DNA of 64,000 nucleotides from SIG701 sp045611685. GTDB lineage: Bacteria; Bacillota; Clostridia; Oscillospirales; CAG-272. Positions within the stretch are counted from its first letter, which is position 1; each line of letters opens with the position of its first letter. The notes below the pieces were generated by a model that saw only the letters and a program-made list of their open reading frames with translations, had not been told where the DNA came from and made no database searches. The position numbers and the translations under genes are program-made. The stretch spans positions 62,001 to 126,000 of the forward strand of contig JAZKXO010000106.1 of the NCBI GenBank assembly GCA_045611685.1. The letters run 5' to 3'. Below are positions 33,751 through 41,204 of this stretch, in pieces.

Positions 33751-34446
33751 ATGGAGAACACGAAAATTTTGACTTCCCCCTCTATCCTTGCATGCGATTT
33801 TCTGCATCTTGAGGATGAGATCCGCCGCGCCGTAGCATCCGGTGCAGATCTTCTGCACGCCGATGTAATGGACGGTATGTTCGTTCCAAACATGAGCTTT
33901 GGATTTGACGTGATCCGTCTCATCCACGGCATCACAGACGTGCCGCTGGACGTACATATGATGACCTCAGCACCCCAGAAATACATTGAGGTTCTCCGAG
34001 ACAGCGGAGCCGCGATCGTTACTATTCACAACGATATCGGACTCTCTGATGAAGAACTGATCGAAGCGCTCAAAAAGATCCGCGAATGTGGCATGAAGCC
34101 CGCAATTTCCCTTCGCCCGAAGATTCCCGCAGAGAGCGTTTTCCCGCTTCTCCCGTACGTGGATATGGTTCTCGTTATGACTGTCGAACCCGGCTTCGGC
34201 GGACAGAAATTTATGGCAGATATGCTTCCGAAGATCGCCGCAATCCGCAAGGAAATCGACCGTCAGGGAAGAGATATTGATATCCAGGTGGATGGCGGCA
34301 TTAATGAGGAGAATGCGGCACGTACCGCTGCCGCCGGCGCCAACGTATTCGTAGTCGGCACCGCTTCCTTCCGTGCACCCGACATGAAGGCAGCTCTCGA
34401 CGGCGTAAAAGCGGCTGCCGAGGCATCCTTTGGCAAAGACCTCTGA
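33751..34446 (+). CDS. rpe: Ribulose-phosphate 3-epimerase
   Basis: 231 aa TIM barrel that interconverts ribulose-5-phosphate and xylulose-5-phosphate in the pentose phosphate pathway. Motifs run in order: PSILACDF (Ser and Asp of the active site), LHADVMDGMFVPN (metal His and catalytic Asp), LDVHMM, MTVEPGFGGQKF and VDGGI (second catalytic Asp), with a phosphate-binding GTASF near the end. The ATG at 33751 follows AAAGGAG; an upstream ATG at 33712 is less well placed. It is flanked by hairpins and is likely monocistronic. Confidence 0.95.
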   Translation: MENTKILTSPSILACDFLHLEDEIRRAVASGADLLHADVMDGMFVPNMSFGFDVIRLIHGITDVPLDVHMMTSAPQKYIEVLRDSGAAIVTIHNDIGLSDEELIEALKKIRECGMKPAISLRPKIPAESVFPLLPYVDMVLVMTVEPGFGGQKFMADMLPKIAAIRKEIDRQGRDIDIQVDGGINEENAARTAAAGANVFVVGTASFRAPDMKAALDGVKAAAEASFGKDL

Positions 34447-34464
34447 TTCACTGACGCTTTCTTC

Positions 34465-34506
34465 AAAGCCCGCGTGTTTTCCGGCGCGGGCTTTATCTTT
34501 ATATTT
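34465..34506 (+). terminator. Intrinsic terminator of rpe
   Basis: AAAGCCCGCG (34465-34474) pairs with CGCGGGCTTT (34485-34494), loop 10 nt, followed by a T-rich tail. Confidence 0.88.
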
Positions 34507-34539
34507 TGAATAAAATATGAAAAAATCTCTCCGTAACGG

Positions 34540-34568
34540 TTGCAATCAAAGAAAAAAAGTGGTATACT
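34540..34568 (+). promoter_or_regulatory. Promoter of the DUF1846 gene
   Basis: TTGCAA (34540-34545), 17-bp spacer, TATACT (34563-34568). The start is expected near 34575, giving a leader of about 100 nt. Confidence 0.72.
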
Positions 34569-34578
34569 AAAACGTGGT

Positions 34579-34671
34579 CGCATAAATTTTATGATGTACA
34601 CCGCTTGCGGTGTTTTTCTTTTTTGCGGCTGAAACGTTGAACAACACAAAAATACAGTTATGCGGCGGTGT
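34579..34671 (+). promoter_or_regulatory. Candidate pseudoknotted cis-regulatory leader RNA
   Basis: Two 7-bp complements interlock. CGCATAA (34579-34585) pairs with TTATGCG (34658-34664), and ACACCGC (34598-34604) pairs with GCGGTGT (34665-34671). The order A-B-A'-B', with A' and B' directly abutting, is that of an H-type pseudoknot. Strand B is also the left arm of the leader terminator, and B' covers the only ribosome-site-like bases (GGCGGTG) before the ATG at 34677. No known riboswitch class was recognised. Confidence 0.45.
34598..34625 (+). terminator. Leader terminator (attenuator) before the DUF1846 gene
   Basis: ACACCG (34598-34603), loop CTTG, CGGTGT (34608-34613), then TTTTCTTTTTT. 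It sits between promoter and start codon, so it would stop transcription early unless the stem is disrupted. Confidence 0.65.
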
Positions 34672-34676
34672 GTAAA

Positions 34677-36161
34677 ATGCTGAAAATCGGATTTGACAAT
34701 GATAAATATCTGAAACTGCAGTCCCAATGTATAAGAGATAGAATCAGTTCTTTCGGCGAGAAGTTGTATCTTGAATTTGGTGGAAAGCTCTTTGACGATT
34801 ACCACGCATCCCGCGTGCTTCCCGGATTTGCACCGGACAGTAAGATCCGTATGCTCATGGAGCTTAAGGATCAAGCAGAGATCGTGATCGTAATCAGCGC
34901 CGACGACATTGAGAAGAATAAACGGCGCGGGGATATCGGTATCACGTACGATTTGGACGTTCTGCGCCTTATTGACGCTTTCCGCGGCATTGGACTTTAC
35001 GTTGGAAGCGTCGTTATCACCCACTACCGCTCTCAGCACACAGCGCTCGCGTTTGAAAAACGCCTGAACGCTCTGGGCGTAAAAACATACCGTCACTATC
35101 CCATTCCCGAATATCCGTCCAACATTCCGCTTATCGTAAGTGAGGACGGCTTCGGTAAAAATGATTACATCGAAACCACTCGCTCTCTCATCGTTCTTAC
35201 AGCACCCGGCCCCGGAAGCGGCAAGATGGCAACCTGCCTCTCGCAGCTCTACCATGAGAACAAGCGAGGTGTCCGCTGCGGCTATGCAAAGTTTGAAACG
35301 TTTCCGATCTGGAATCTCCCTTTGAAGCATCCCGTCAACGTCGCGTACGAAGCGGCAACGGCAGATCTCAACGACATGAATATGATCGATCCGTTCCACC
35401 TCGAGGCGTACGGCGAGACGGCGGTTAACTACAACCGTGATATTGAGATTTTCCCCGTATTAAACGCGATCTTCACAAAAATCTACAATGAATCCCCCTA
35501 TAAGAGTCCCACGGATATGGGTGTAAACATGGCAGGATACTGCATCACCGATGAGGAGGCTGTCTGTGCGGCATCCAAGCAGGAAATCCTCCGCCGCTAT
35601 TTTGCAACCTGCTGTACCGTGAGAAAGGGAAATGCCGACCCCAAAGAGATTTACTCTCAGGAACTTCTCATGAACTCCCTCGGCGTTACCGTAGCAGACA
35701 GACCGGTTGTTGCCGCATCTCTCGCGGTCTCAGAAAAAACGGCACAGCCTGCCGCTGCCATTGAACTACCGGACGGAACGATCGTTACAGGAAAGACCTC
35801 GTCGCTTCTTGGCGCATCCTCGGCAGTGCTTCTTAATGCGCTAAAAGTTCTCGCAGGCATTGATGACAGCGTTCACCTTATCTCCCCCAGCGTTATTGAG
35901 CCCATTTCCGCACTCAAAGTAAAGCATATGGGCAACCACAACCCCCGTCTTCACATGGATGAGGTTTTGATCGCACTTGCTATTTCCGCAACGGCTGACC
36001 CGAACGCGAGAAAGGCTATGGATGCCCTGGCGTCTCTCAAACACTGTGAAGCGCATTCCACGGTTATTCTTTCTCATGTGGACGAAAACGTATTCAACAA
36101 GCTCGGTATGAACCTTACCTCGGAAGCGAAATACCAAACAAAGAAGCTGTACCATCAGTAA
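34677..36161 (+). CDS. DUF1846 (UPF0371) family protein
   Basis: 494 aa, typical family length. The family is widespread in Firmicutes and its biochemical role is not established. It opens MLKIGFDNDKYLKLQSQ. Family-typical blocks are LPGFAPDSKIRMLMELKD, a PGPGSGKMATCLSQLYHE segment that looks like a P-loop (about 178-195), and KHPVNVAYEAATADLNDMN. These suggest a nucleotide-dependent enzyme, which is inference. The start at 34677 is preferred to an in-frame GTG three codons earlier. The ribosome site is weak and is covered by the leader element. It is followed after 28 bp by asnA in the same direction. Confidence 0.88.
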   Translation: MLKIGFDNDKYLKLQSQCIRDRISSFGEKLYLEFGGKLFDDYHASRVLPGFAPDSKIRMLMELKDQAEIVIVISADDIEKNKRRGDIGITYDLDVLRLIDAFRGIGLYVGSVVITHYRSQHTALAFEKRLNALGVKTYRHYPIPEYPSNIPLIVSEDGFGKNDYIETTRSLIVLTAPGPGSGKMATCLSQLYHENKRGVRCGYAKFETFPIWNLPLKHPVNVAYEAATADLNDMNMIDPFHLEAYGETAVNYNRDIEIFPVLNAIFTKIYNESPYKSPTDMGVNMAGYCITDEEAVCAASKQEILRRYFATCCTVRKGNADPKEIYSQELLMNSLGVTVADRPVVAASLAVSEKTAQPAAAIELPDGTIVTGKTSSLLGASSAVLLNALKVLAGIDDSVHLISPSVIEPISALKVKHMGNHNPRLHMDEVLIALAISATADPNARKAMDALASLKHCEAHSTVILSHVDENVFNKLGMNLTSEAKYQTKKLYHQ

Positions 36162-36167
36162 AGGAGT

Positions 36168-36181
36168 CGCGGCATGCCGCG
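36168..36181. repeat. Perfect 14-bp palindrome between ribosome site and asnA start
   Basis: CGCGGCATGCCGCG lies two bases after AAGGAG (36161-36166) and eight bases before the asnA ATG. In RNA it would form a GC hairpin with the ATG at 36174 at its centre. Confidence 0.75.
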
Positions 36182-36197
36182 TATCAGATATGTCTGA
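36174..36197 (+). CDS. Putative seven-codon leader ORF overlapping the asnA start
   Basis: MPRIRYV then TGA, with an excellent AAGGAG seven bases upstream. Its stop lies three to five bases inside asnA in another frame. By contrast asnA's own ATG is 23 bases from that ribosome site. Ribosomes may therefore reach asnA by termination-reinitiation. Inferred from spacing alone. Confidence 0.4.
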   Translation: MPRIRYV

Positions 36198-37194
36198 ACT
36201 GTTTATTCCGGAAGGATATAAGTCCATTTTAAACCTCCGCCAGACCGAGGTCGCCATCAAAAAAATCAAGGATTTTTTTGAGCACGATCTTGCTATCGAA
36301 CTGAATCTCACCCGTGTGTCCGCACCGCTTTTCGTTGATTCCGAGAGCGGCCTGAACGATAACCTGAACGGCGTGGAGCGCCCTGTCCGTTTTGATGTAA
36401 AAAGCGGGGAAGTGATCGAGATCGTTCATTCGCTGGCAAAGTGGAAGCGCATGGCGCTCAAGGAGTACGGCTTCACAAACGGTGAAGGTCTCTACACGGA
36501 CATGAACGCCATTCGACGCGATGAAGATCCCGATGCGATCCATTCTATGTTCGTTGACCAGTGGGACTGGGAGAAAGTGATTTCTCATGAGGATCGCACT
36601 CTGAAAACGCTTCAGAGAACGGTGAAGTGCATCTATAACGTACTGCGTCACACAGAAACGTACATTACCGAAGAGTACGATTTTATCGGCAAGCAGCTTC
36701 CGGAGGAGATATTCTTTATTACCTCTCAGGAACTGGAGGATATGTATCCCGAACTCAGCGCCAAAGAGCGTGAATACCGCATCACTAAAGACAAGGGTGC
36801 AGTATTCCTTATGCAGATCGGCGGCAAGCTCACGTCCGGTAAGCCGCACGATGGCCGCGCACCCGACTATGACGACTGGGCGCTGAACGGCGATATCCTC
36901 GTCTATTATCCTGTCCTTGATATTGCGCTTGAACTTTCCTCTATGGGTATCCGCGTGGATGAAGAGTCGCTCAAACGCCAGCTGGAGCTTGCCGGCTGTT
37001 CCGAGCGCGCGTCTCTGCCTTTTCACCGTGCACTTTTGCATGGCGAACTTCCGTATACGATCGGCGGCGGTATCGGTCAGTCCCGTATGTGTATGTTTTT
37101 TCTCCGGAAAGCACACATCGGCGAGGTGCAGTCCTCGTTTTGGCCTTCCGATATGGTCAAAAACTGCGCGGAGCGCGGCGTAAACCTTCTGTAA
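36190..37194 (+). CDS. asnA: Aspartate-ammonia ligase (asparagine synthetase A)
   Basis: 334 aa. It makes asparagine from aspartate, ammonia and ATP and is related to class II aminoacyl-tRNA synthetases. The N-terminus SILNLRQTEVAIKKIKDFF and GLNDNLNGVERPVRFDVK are characteristic. Further on are the RRDEDPDAIHSMFVDQWDWE block, FFITSQELEDMYPEL, and the ATP-site motif GGGIGQSRMCMFFL near the C-terminus. The match of the first residues to relatives fixes the start at 36190 despite the distant ribosome site. It probably shares the transcript of the DUF1846 gene. Confidence 0.95.
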   Translation: MSELFIPEGYKSILNLRQTEVAIKKIKDFFEHDLAIELNLTRVSAPLFVDSESGLNDNLNGVERPVRFDVKSGEVIEIVHSLAKWKRMALKEYGFTNGEGLYTDMNAIRRDEDPDAIHSMFVDQWDWEKVISHEDRTLKTLQRTVKCIYNVLRHTETYITEEYDFIGKQLPEEIFFITSQELEDMYPELSAKEREYRITKDKGAVFLMQIGGKLTSGKPHDGRAPDYDDWALNGDILVYYPVLDIALELSSMGIRVDEESLKRQLELAGCSERASLPFHRALLHGELPYTIGGGIGQSRMCMFFLRKAHIGEVQSSFWPSDMVKNCAERGVNLL

Positions 37195-37234
37195 TCTTAC
37201 AGTTATCCGCATCATAGCAAAAGGAGGAGTTACG

Positions 37235-38176
37235 ATGGCATACGTTTCTTTCCCCGGCCTCGGGATTGAGCCGTTTTACATGGAGCGCGTCGCGTTTTCC
37301 ATTGGAAAAATCGATGTAAACTGGTACGGTATTATTATCACGTGCGGCATGATCCTGGCAGTTCTGTATGCACTTTGGCATGCAAAGATTGAAGGCGTGA
37401 AATCCGATGACGTGATTGACTTGGCCCTTGCCGGCATCATTTCCGGTATTATCGGTGCACGCCTCTACTACGTTGCCATGGAGTGGCAGGACTATCTCGT
37501 TACGGGTAAAGGCTTTTTCAGAAGCGTATGGGAGACCTTTCTTGGAATCATTAACATCCCCGGCGGCGGTCTCGCCATTTACGGCGGCATTATCGGCGGT
37601 TTTTTTGCCTGCCTCGTCGTCGCAAAAATAAAACACATCCATTTTCCTGTTATAGCTGACATTGCCGGTCCGGCGGTATTCGTCGGACAGATTCTCGGCC
37701 GATGGGGCAACTTTGTGAACGTTGAGGCGTTCGGCGGTCCGACAGAATTGCCGTGGCGCATGTGTTCTGAGGTTGTTGCTCGCGATTTCCTCAAAAAGGG
37801 CCTTGTCGATTTTAGCGGCTATCAAGCGGTATTGGGTGGGACCCTGGGCGCACATCCTACGTTTTTGTATGAATCCCTGTGGAATCTTATCGGACTCATT
37901 CTCATCACCGTTCTGTATAAGAAGAAAAAGTTTGGCGGTCAGATGTTCCTTTTGTATATAACGTGGTATGGCTTTGGCCGTATGCTTATTGAATCCCTCC
38001 GCACGGACAGTTTGGCAGTAGGTGATATACGCATATCGCAATTGGTTGCCTTGGCGACCTTTGTTCTTGGCACCGTGCTTCTTGTCCTTGGCTCTCGAAA
38101 GGCCACAAAACAAAAGAAAATCGAAGTAAACCTGGAGAACACAAACGAGGAGAACACAAATGGCACGCTTAATTGA
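37235..38176 (+). CDS. lgt: Prolipoprotein diacylglyceryl transferase
   Basis: 313 aa, about seven membrane helices. It transfers diacylglycerol from phosphatidylglycerol to the lipobox cysteine of prolipoproteins, the first step in anchoring lipoproteins such as OppA, the DUF4349 and DUF3048 proteins here. The signature GRWGNFVNVEAFGG (about 150-163) with its conserved Arg, Asn and Glu, and the N-terminal NWYGIIITCGM with YGGIIGGFFA, are visible. The start follows AAAGGAGGAG. The 3' end overlaps folD by 17 bp. Confidence 0.96.
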   Translation: MAYVSFPGLGIEPFYMERVAFSIGKIDVNWYGIIITCGMILAVLYALWHAKIEGVKSDDVIDLALAGIISGIIGARLYYVAMEWQDYLVTGKGFFRSVWETFLGIINIPGGGLAIYGGIIGGFFACLVVAKIKHIHFPVIADIAGPAVFVGQILGRWGNFVNVEAFGGPTELPWRMCSEVVARDFLKKGLVDFSGYQAVLGGTLGAHPTFLYESLWNLIGLILITVLYKKKKFGGQMFLLYITWYGFGRMLIESLRTDSLAVGDIRISQLVALATFVLGTVLLVLGSRKATKQKKIEVNLENTNEENTNGTLN

Positions 38177-39023
38177 TGGAAAGAGAATTGCCGCCGAAGT
38201 TCGCGCTGAAATCGCTGCCGAGACGGCGGCGTTCAAGGATAAACACGGCTTTGCCCCCGGCCTTACGGTCATTATTGTTGGTGAGGATCCCGCCTCCCAG
38301 GTATACGTTCGTAACAAAAAACGTGCCTGCGAGGAGGTTGGATTCAACTCCCGCGTTATCGAGATGCCCGAAAGCACAACGGAAGATGAGCTTCTCGCAC
38401 AAATAGATGCACTGGTGAAGGATGATGCCGTGCACGGCATTCTCGTACAGCTGCCCGTGCCGAAGCACATATCGGAAGAAGCTGTATTGCGCGCAATTCC
38501 GCCGCACAAAGACGTAGATGCTTTCCACGCAGAGAACGTCGGCCGCATTATGACCGGCAACTTTGATTACCTCCCGTGCACGCCCGCAGGCGTGATGGAG
38601 CTTCTCCGTCACGAGAACATTGATCCGGCAGGGAAGGAATGCGTCGTGGTTGGCCGCAGCAACATCGTTGGTAAACCGATGGCAATGCTTCTGCTCCACG
38701 CAAACGGAACGGTTACCGTTACGCACTCGAGAACAAAGGAGCTTTCAGAGGTCACCCGCCGTGCTGATATTCTCGTTGTAGCAATCGGCAAACCTGAGTT
38801 TATCACCGGTGATATGATCAAACAAGGTGCCGTCGTTATCGACGTTGGTATGAACCGCAAGGCAGATGGTAAGCTGTGCGGTGATGTTGATTTCACCACC
38901 GCAGAGTCAAAAGCGTCCGCAATCACGCCTGTTCCCGGCGGAGTCGGGCCCATGACGATCACGATGCTTCTCCGCAACACACTCACGGCGGCTGAAACGT
39001 ACGCTCGCAGAACGGGTAAATAA
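38160..39023 (+). CDS. folD: Methylenetetrahydrofolate dehydrogenase/cyclohydrolase
   Basis: 287 aa bifunctional enzyme that interconverts 5,10-methylene-THF, methenyl-THF and 10-formyl-THF in one-carbon metabolism. The catalytic Lys is in VYVRNKKRACEEVG. The substrate block LVQLPVPKHI, DVDAFH, the NADP loop VVGRSNIVGKPMAMLL and the closing TPVPGGVGPMTITML are all present. It starts inside the end of lgt behind GAGGAG, so the two are translationally coupled. Serine made by SerCA would feed this pathway. Confidence 0.97.
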   Translation: MARLIDGKRIAAEVRAEIAAETAAFKDKHGFAPGLTVIIVGEDPASQVYVRNKKRACEEVGFNSRVIEMPESTTEDELLAQIDALVKDDAVHGILVQLPVPKHISEEAVLRAIPPHKDVDAFHAENVGRIMTGNFDYLPCTPAGVMELLRHENIDPAGKECVVVGRSNIVGKPMAMLLLHANGTVTVTHSRTKELSEVTRRADILVVAIGKPEFITGDMIKQGAVVIDVGMNRKADGKLCGDVDFTTAESKASAITPVPGGVGPMTITMLLRNTLTAAETYARRTGK

Positions 39024-39061
39024 AAAGGCTCTGCTACTATAGGAAAATATTAAGAAAAGTA

Positions 39062-39090
39062 TTGACAGGCAAGCTTTTCTGTGATACAAT
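39062..39090 (+). promoter_or_regulatory. Promoter of the rplU-prp-rpmA operon
   Basis: TTGACA (39062-39067), 17-bp spacer, TACAAT (39085-39090). This near-consensus promoter suits a ribosomal protein operon. Confidence 0.85.
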
Positions 39091-39098
39091 GTATCCTG

Positions 39099-39135
39099 CC
39101 GCATAATGCGGGCCTAATGCAGAAATGCAGCCCGC
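39099..39135 (+). ncRNA. L21 leader-like RNA element upstream of rplU
   Basis: CCGCA-TAA-TGCGG (39099-39111) overlaps a second helix: GCGGGC (39108-39113) pairs with GCCCGC (39130-39135). That helix encloses TGCA-GAAA-TGCA (39118-39129) and leaves a CTAA bulge. Two mutually exclusive helices right after the rplU promoter resemble the ribosomal L21 leader known from Firmicutes, where L21 is thought to repress its own operon. Assignment rests on position and shape, not on a covariance search. Confidence 0.55.
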
Positions 39136-39171
39136 GATTAGCGAGTCATATATGAAAGAGAGGTGCTTTCC

Positions 39172-39483
39172 ATGTTTGCAGTTATCGAAACTGGCGGAAA
39201 GCAGTACAAGGTTAACGAAGGCGATATCATCTTCGTTGAGAAACTGGAAGTAGAAGCAGGCGCTAAGGTTGAGTTCGACCGCGTTCTCGCTCTCTCTACT
39301 GCAGACGGTTTCAAAGTTGGCAACCCTGTTGTTGACGGTGCAAAGGTTACGGCAAATGTCGTAAAGAACGGCAAGGCTAAGAAGGTTGTTGTTATGACCT
39401 ATAAGCCGAAGAAAAACGAAAAGAAGAAAAACGGTCACAGACAGCCGTACACCAAACTTCAGATCGAAAAGATCGAAGGCTGA
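39172..39483 (+). CDS. rplU: 50S ribosomal protein L21
   Basis: 103 aa. The start MFAVIETGGKQYKVNEGD is the L21 signature, with the later KNGKAKKVVVMTYKPKKN basic stretch and GHRQPYTKLQIEKI ending typical of 23S rRNA-binding L21. The ATG at 39172 follows AGAGGTG; an in-frame start nine bases earlier is not favoured. First gene of rplU-prp-rpmA. A CGTATC/GATACG stem (39501-39515) lies in the gap before prp. Confidence 0.97.
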   Translation: MFAVIETGGKQYKVNEGDIIFVEKLEVEAGAKVEFDRVLALSTADGFKVGNPVVDGAKVTANVVKNGKAKKVVVMTYKPKKNEKKKNGHRQPYTKLQIEKIEG

Positions 39484-39540
39484 TTGTCTCTTTGATAAAA
39501 CGTATCTCGGATACGGATACATGAAGGCAGGATGCACAGC

Positions 39541-39891
39541 ATGACTAAAGTTATATTTTATCGTCGGGACGGCGTATTTTACGGCTTTCGCGAAGAAGGA
39601 CACACGGGATACGGTGAAAGCGGGGAAGATATTCTCTGCGCATCCATTTCCGCTATGACGATGCTTCTTCTCAATACGATCGAAGTAGCGTACGCTTCCG
39701 ATATCTCTTACAACATCAGTGAGGATGACACCGTAATCGAGGTAAAGGCGATGGACGCCTTGCCGGAGATCGGTGCAGACGAGAAAAAACAGTATGCGAT
39801 CGCAGGCCTGTTCATGGGGTACTACTACCAGCTCAATGACTTGCTCGAAGAGTATTACGAGTACCTTGATGTTGAAATCAAAGACGATTGA
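39541..39891 (+). CDS. prp: Ribosomal-processing cysteine protease Prp
   Basis: 116 aa. Prp removes the N-terminal extension of L27 in Firmicutes and related bacteria, a step shown to be essential in Staphylococcus aureus. The catalytic pair is visible as His21 in EEGHTGYGESGED and Cys33 in DILCASIS, with the usual 11-residue spacing. It is placed, as is normal, between rplU and rpmA. The start at 39541 gives the typical short N-terminus. The C-terminus is acidic (YLDVEIKDD). Confidence 0.94.
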   Translation: MTKVIFYRRDGVFYGFREEGHTGYGESGEDILCASISAMTMLLLNTIEVAYASDISYNISEDDTVIEVKAMDALPEIGADEKKQYAIAGLFMGYYYQLNDLLEEYYEYLDVEIKDD

Positions 39892-39920
39892 TCAAACAAA
39901 TAATAACGGAGGATATCACA

Positions 39921-40199
39921 ATGATTCGCATTAGTTTACAGTTTTTTGCTCACAAAAAAGGTGTAGGTTCTACGAAGAACGGACGCGACAGTGAGTCCAA
40001 ACGCCTTGGTGTAAAGAAGGCTGACGGACAGGCTGTTATCGCCGGCAATATCATTATTCGCCAGAGAGGCACCCACATTCATCCCGGTAACAACGTTGGC
40101 CGTGGCACCGACGACACTCTGTTTGCTCTTATCGACGGCAAAGTTAAATTCGAACACATTGCAAACGGCAGACGTCAGGTTAGCGTATACGCTGAATAA
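39921..40199 (+). CDS. rpmA: 50S ribosomal protein L27 with Prp-cleavable N-terminal extension
   Basis: 92 aa, start after GGAGGA at 39921. It begins MIRISLQFF-AHKKGVGSTKNG. The first nine residues match the xxLQFF extension that Prp cleaves, exposing the mature N-terminus AHKKG which reaches toward the peptidyl-transferase centre. The rest shows RQRGTHIHPGNNVGRGTDDTLFA, the standard L27 core. It closes the operon ahead of a strong terminator. obg, which often follows rpmA in Firmicutes, is absent here. Confidence 0.97.
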   Translation: MIRISLQFFAHKKGVGSTKNGRDSESKRLGVKKADGQAVIAGNIIIRQRGTHIHPGNNVGRGTDDTLFALIDGKVKFEHIANGRRQVSVYAE

Positions 40200-40210
40200 G
40201 ATCTGTTTAT

Positions 40211-40248
40211 AAAAAGAAGGCACGAGATGATCTCGTGCCTTCTTTTTT
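40211..40248 (+). terminator. Strong terminator of the rplU operon
   Basis: Seventeen-bp perfect arms (40211-40227 and 40231-40247), core GAAGGCACGAGA, with T6. It insulates the ribosomal operon from the sporulation operon. Confidence 0.95.
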
Positions 40249-40277
40249 GCATATTGAGCTCTGTTTGTGCATATGTA
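40249..40277 (+). promoter_or_regulatory. Sigma-E-like promoter of the spoIIIA operon
   Basis: GCATATT (40249-40255), 14-bp spacer, CATATGTA (40270-40277). The -35 matches the sigma-E consensus and the spacing is right; the -10 matches CATA then diverges. In Bacillus subtilis spoIIIA is transcribed by sigma-E in the mother cell, which supports the call. Confidence 0.6.
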
Positions 40278-40304
40278 TAGTGTGTAATCAAAGGAGGGAA
40301 AAAA

Positions 40305-41204
40305 GTGGCAGATGGTCAAATTTTTTCGCCGCTCACTGCGGCAATCGCGTGCTTGCCTGAGCATATAGCGAATGCCATACGATCCACAATTGGATTACAA
40401 GGAGGGGCGTGCAACGAAATACGGCTGACTTTGGGTGGACATGCATACATAACCATAAACGGAAGAAATGTTCTCACTTCTGTTATCTGCACAGAGGATG
40501 ATTTGGTTGAAAGCGTCAGAGTCCTTAGCGGAAACTCACTATATACACACAGTGACACGATTCGCGAGGGGTTCATTTTTACCGATTCCGGGTTGCGTGT
40601 CGGCGTGTGCGGACGTGCCATCGTACACGACAATAAAATTGACCTCGTTAGGAACATAACCTCTGTTTCCATACGTATTCCCGGCAGATACGTCGGTGCC
40701 GCTGATACTCTGTATCCATATATCTTGGGTAAGAATGGATTACAGGGAATGCTTATATGGTCACCGCCGGGCGTGGGAAAAACAACGGCGCTCCGCGAGT
40801 TAGCATATCTTCTCTCTTGCTCCGAGCCGCCATACAGGACAGCCCTCATTGATACGCGCTACGAGTTGTCACAAGGAATTTGCGGCGGGCTTCTTGACGT
40901 TTTCAGCGGATATCCGCGGGCTATCGGAATGGAGATTGCCATACGCACCATGTCTCCGCAAATCGTGATCTGTGACGAAATTGCGGGGGAGGAGGATGCA
41001 GCTGCCGTTTTTAAATGTGCCTCGTCCGGTGTCGCGGTCGTCGCCTCAGCACACGCAGGAAGCGTCCACGAGCTTATGCGGCGGCACGATCTTCGCCCTA
41101 TTATCGAAAGCGGCATTTTTCCAACACTTGCAGGCCTTTACCGCTCAGGTACGGGTGTAGAGGTCGTATGCACAAAGCCTGAGGGAGAGTCACCTAGATG
41201 TTAG
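40305..41204 (+). CDS. spoIIIAA: Stage III sporulation protein AA, secretion-type ATPase
   Basis: 299 aa, GTG start behind AAGGAGGG. It is the ATPase of the SpoIIIA-SpoIIQ channel in the mother cell membrane, related to type II/IV secretion ATPases. Walker A is SPPGVGKTT (153-161), followed by RTALIDTRYELSQGI and the Walker B-like IVICDEIAGEEDAAA. The ending VASAHAGSVHELMRR is family-typical. It supports forespore gene expression after engulfment. It overlaps spoIIIAB by seven bases. Confidence 0.95.
   Translation: MADGQIFSPLTAAIACLPEHIANAIRSTIGLQGGACNEIRLTLGGHAYITINGRNVLTSVICTEDDLVESVRVLSGNSLYTHSDTIREGFIFTDSGLRVGVCGRAIVHDNKIDLVRNITSVSIRIPGRYVGAADTLYPYILGKNGLQGMLIWSPPGVGKTTALRELAYLLSCSEPPYRTALIDTRYELSQGICGGLLDVFSGYPRAIGMEIAIRTMSPQIVICDEIAGEEDAAAVFKCASSGVAVVASAHAGSVHELMRRHDLRPIIESGIFPTLAGLYRSGTGVEVVCTKPEGESPRC

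Noticed and set aside
34263..35399. 378-codon minus-strand frame across rpe and the DUF1846 gene
   Set aside because: It crosses a terminator, a promoter and two real genes on the other strand.
37157..38560. 467-codon minus-strand frame across lgt and folD
   Set aside because: It spans two well-supported plus-strand genes with intact motifs and has no family likeness or ribosome site.
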